Under the pieces are notes generated by a model. It saw nothing but the letters and a program-made list of their open reading frames with translations, searched no databases and had not been told where the DNA came from. The translations under genes and the position numbers were made by a program. Shown piece after piece: positions 62,209-62,363 of a stretch of DNA of 62,363 nt. Position 1 is the stretch's first letter; every line of letters begins with the position of its first letter. Source of the stretch: Gammaproteobacteria bacterium (GTDB lineage: Bacteria > Pseudomonadota > Gammaproteobacteria > Xanthomonadales > Wenzhouxiangellaceae); assembly GCA_018819105.1 (NCBI GenBank), contig JAHJQV010000055.1, positions 1 through 62,363 of the forward strand, read 5' to 3'.

Positions 62209-62363
62209 GCCCGCATTATTCATGAGTCGACGTCGCGAGATGCTGCCAGAGCCTGCCCCGGACTTGATCCGGGGGCCTGTAGCTGTGGTGTTTCACGACC
62301 GAACGAACCGCAGGCGTACTTGACAGTACGTTGAGGATTCGTGACCGAGCGAAACGCCGCAGA
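62209..62363. repeat. Right window edge: transposon-like repeat sequence
   Basis: GCCCGCATTATTCATG at 62209-62224 matches the terminal repeat at 8310-8325 in 15 of 16 bases. The following bases contain a GGACTTGATCCGGGGGCC hairpin-like stretch, a perfect CGTACT/AGTACG hairpin (62315-62330) and two similar GACCGA(A/G)CGAA blocks. No open frame is supported. It is probably the edge of an insertion element or dispersed repeat cut by the window. Confidence 0.5.

Overview
The window reads as a chromosomal segment of a GC-rich gammaproteobacterium. Ordinary coding lines have about 60% G+C (I counted 36 of 60 at 33181-33240). Lineage clues are the rpmF-fabH-fabD-fabG-acpP-fabF-pabB-pabC-mltG-tmk-holB-pilZ block without plsX, an arrangement I associate with Xanthomonadales-like lineages. 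Others are a Pseudomonas-type minor pilin cluster (fimT/fimU-pilV-pilW-pilX-pilY1-pilY2-pilE), the smc-zipA-ligA order, and OMPLA-like phospholipase, SulP, MgtE and NhaA proteins. The species cannot be named from sequence alone. Most of the window is housekeeping; no CRISPR array, prophage or intact transposase was seen.

Layout. 1-800: a left edge with a truncated NTF2-like gene and a CsbD gene. 828-6954 (minus): a DUF6580-type membrane protein, mgtE, a tandem glycosyltransferase and an OMPLA-like phospholipase; mgtE and the glycosyltransferase overlap by ATGA. 7119-8258: a class V aminotransferase, followed by a short element with terminal inverted repeats. 8494-19985 (minus): the lipid, translation and replication block, with five consecutive 4-nt gene overlaps. 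20079-24496: maf/yceF and a fadB-fadI beta-oxidation pair whose FadB carries a lysine-rich histone-like tail. 24497-25025: a gene-free gap with two diverged copies of a repeat. 25026-30198: SulP, a GFA-family enzyme, an unknown anchored protein, a small membrane protein and nhaA. 30416-40189: gltB-gltD, an APC permease, a DUF885 lipoprotein and yceH. 40313-41162: a HigBA/NadS-type toxin-antitoxin pair with a well-defined promoter/operator, then tRNA-Thr. 41251-49750: thiO, the type IV pilus minor pilin operon and tRNA-Asn. 49975-56816 (minus): ligA, zipA and smc. 56937-62132: queF, a parvulin lipoprotein with bolA, a glycine-zipper lipoprotein, and divergent D-2-hydroxyglutarate dehydrogenase and serA.

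How genes work together. FabH-FabD-FabG-AcpP-FabF form the initiation and elongation core of fatty acid synthesis, and FadB-FadI degrade fatty acids. PabB-PabC make p-aminobenzoate for folate. Tmk and HolB serve DNA replication and MltG terminates glycan strands. GltBD assimilate ammonium. SerA and the divergent D-2-HG dehydrogenase probably form a coupled serine pathway unit. The minor pilins and PilY1 prime and tip type IV pili; PilZ, encoded 33 kb away, belongs to the same machine.

Most noteworthy: the lysine-rich tail on FadB; sharp base-composition mosaicism inside the pilus operon and inside pilY1; a toxin-antitoxin promoter with a perfect palindrome in its spacer that predicts a leaderless toxin mRNA; the two-glycosyltransferase fusion in a cell-envelope operon; and several repeat families. 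No wholly new multi-gene system is evident.
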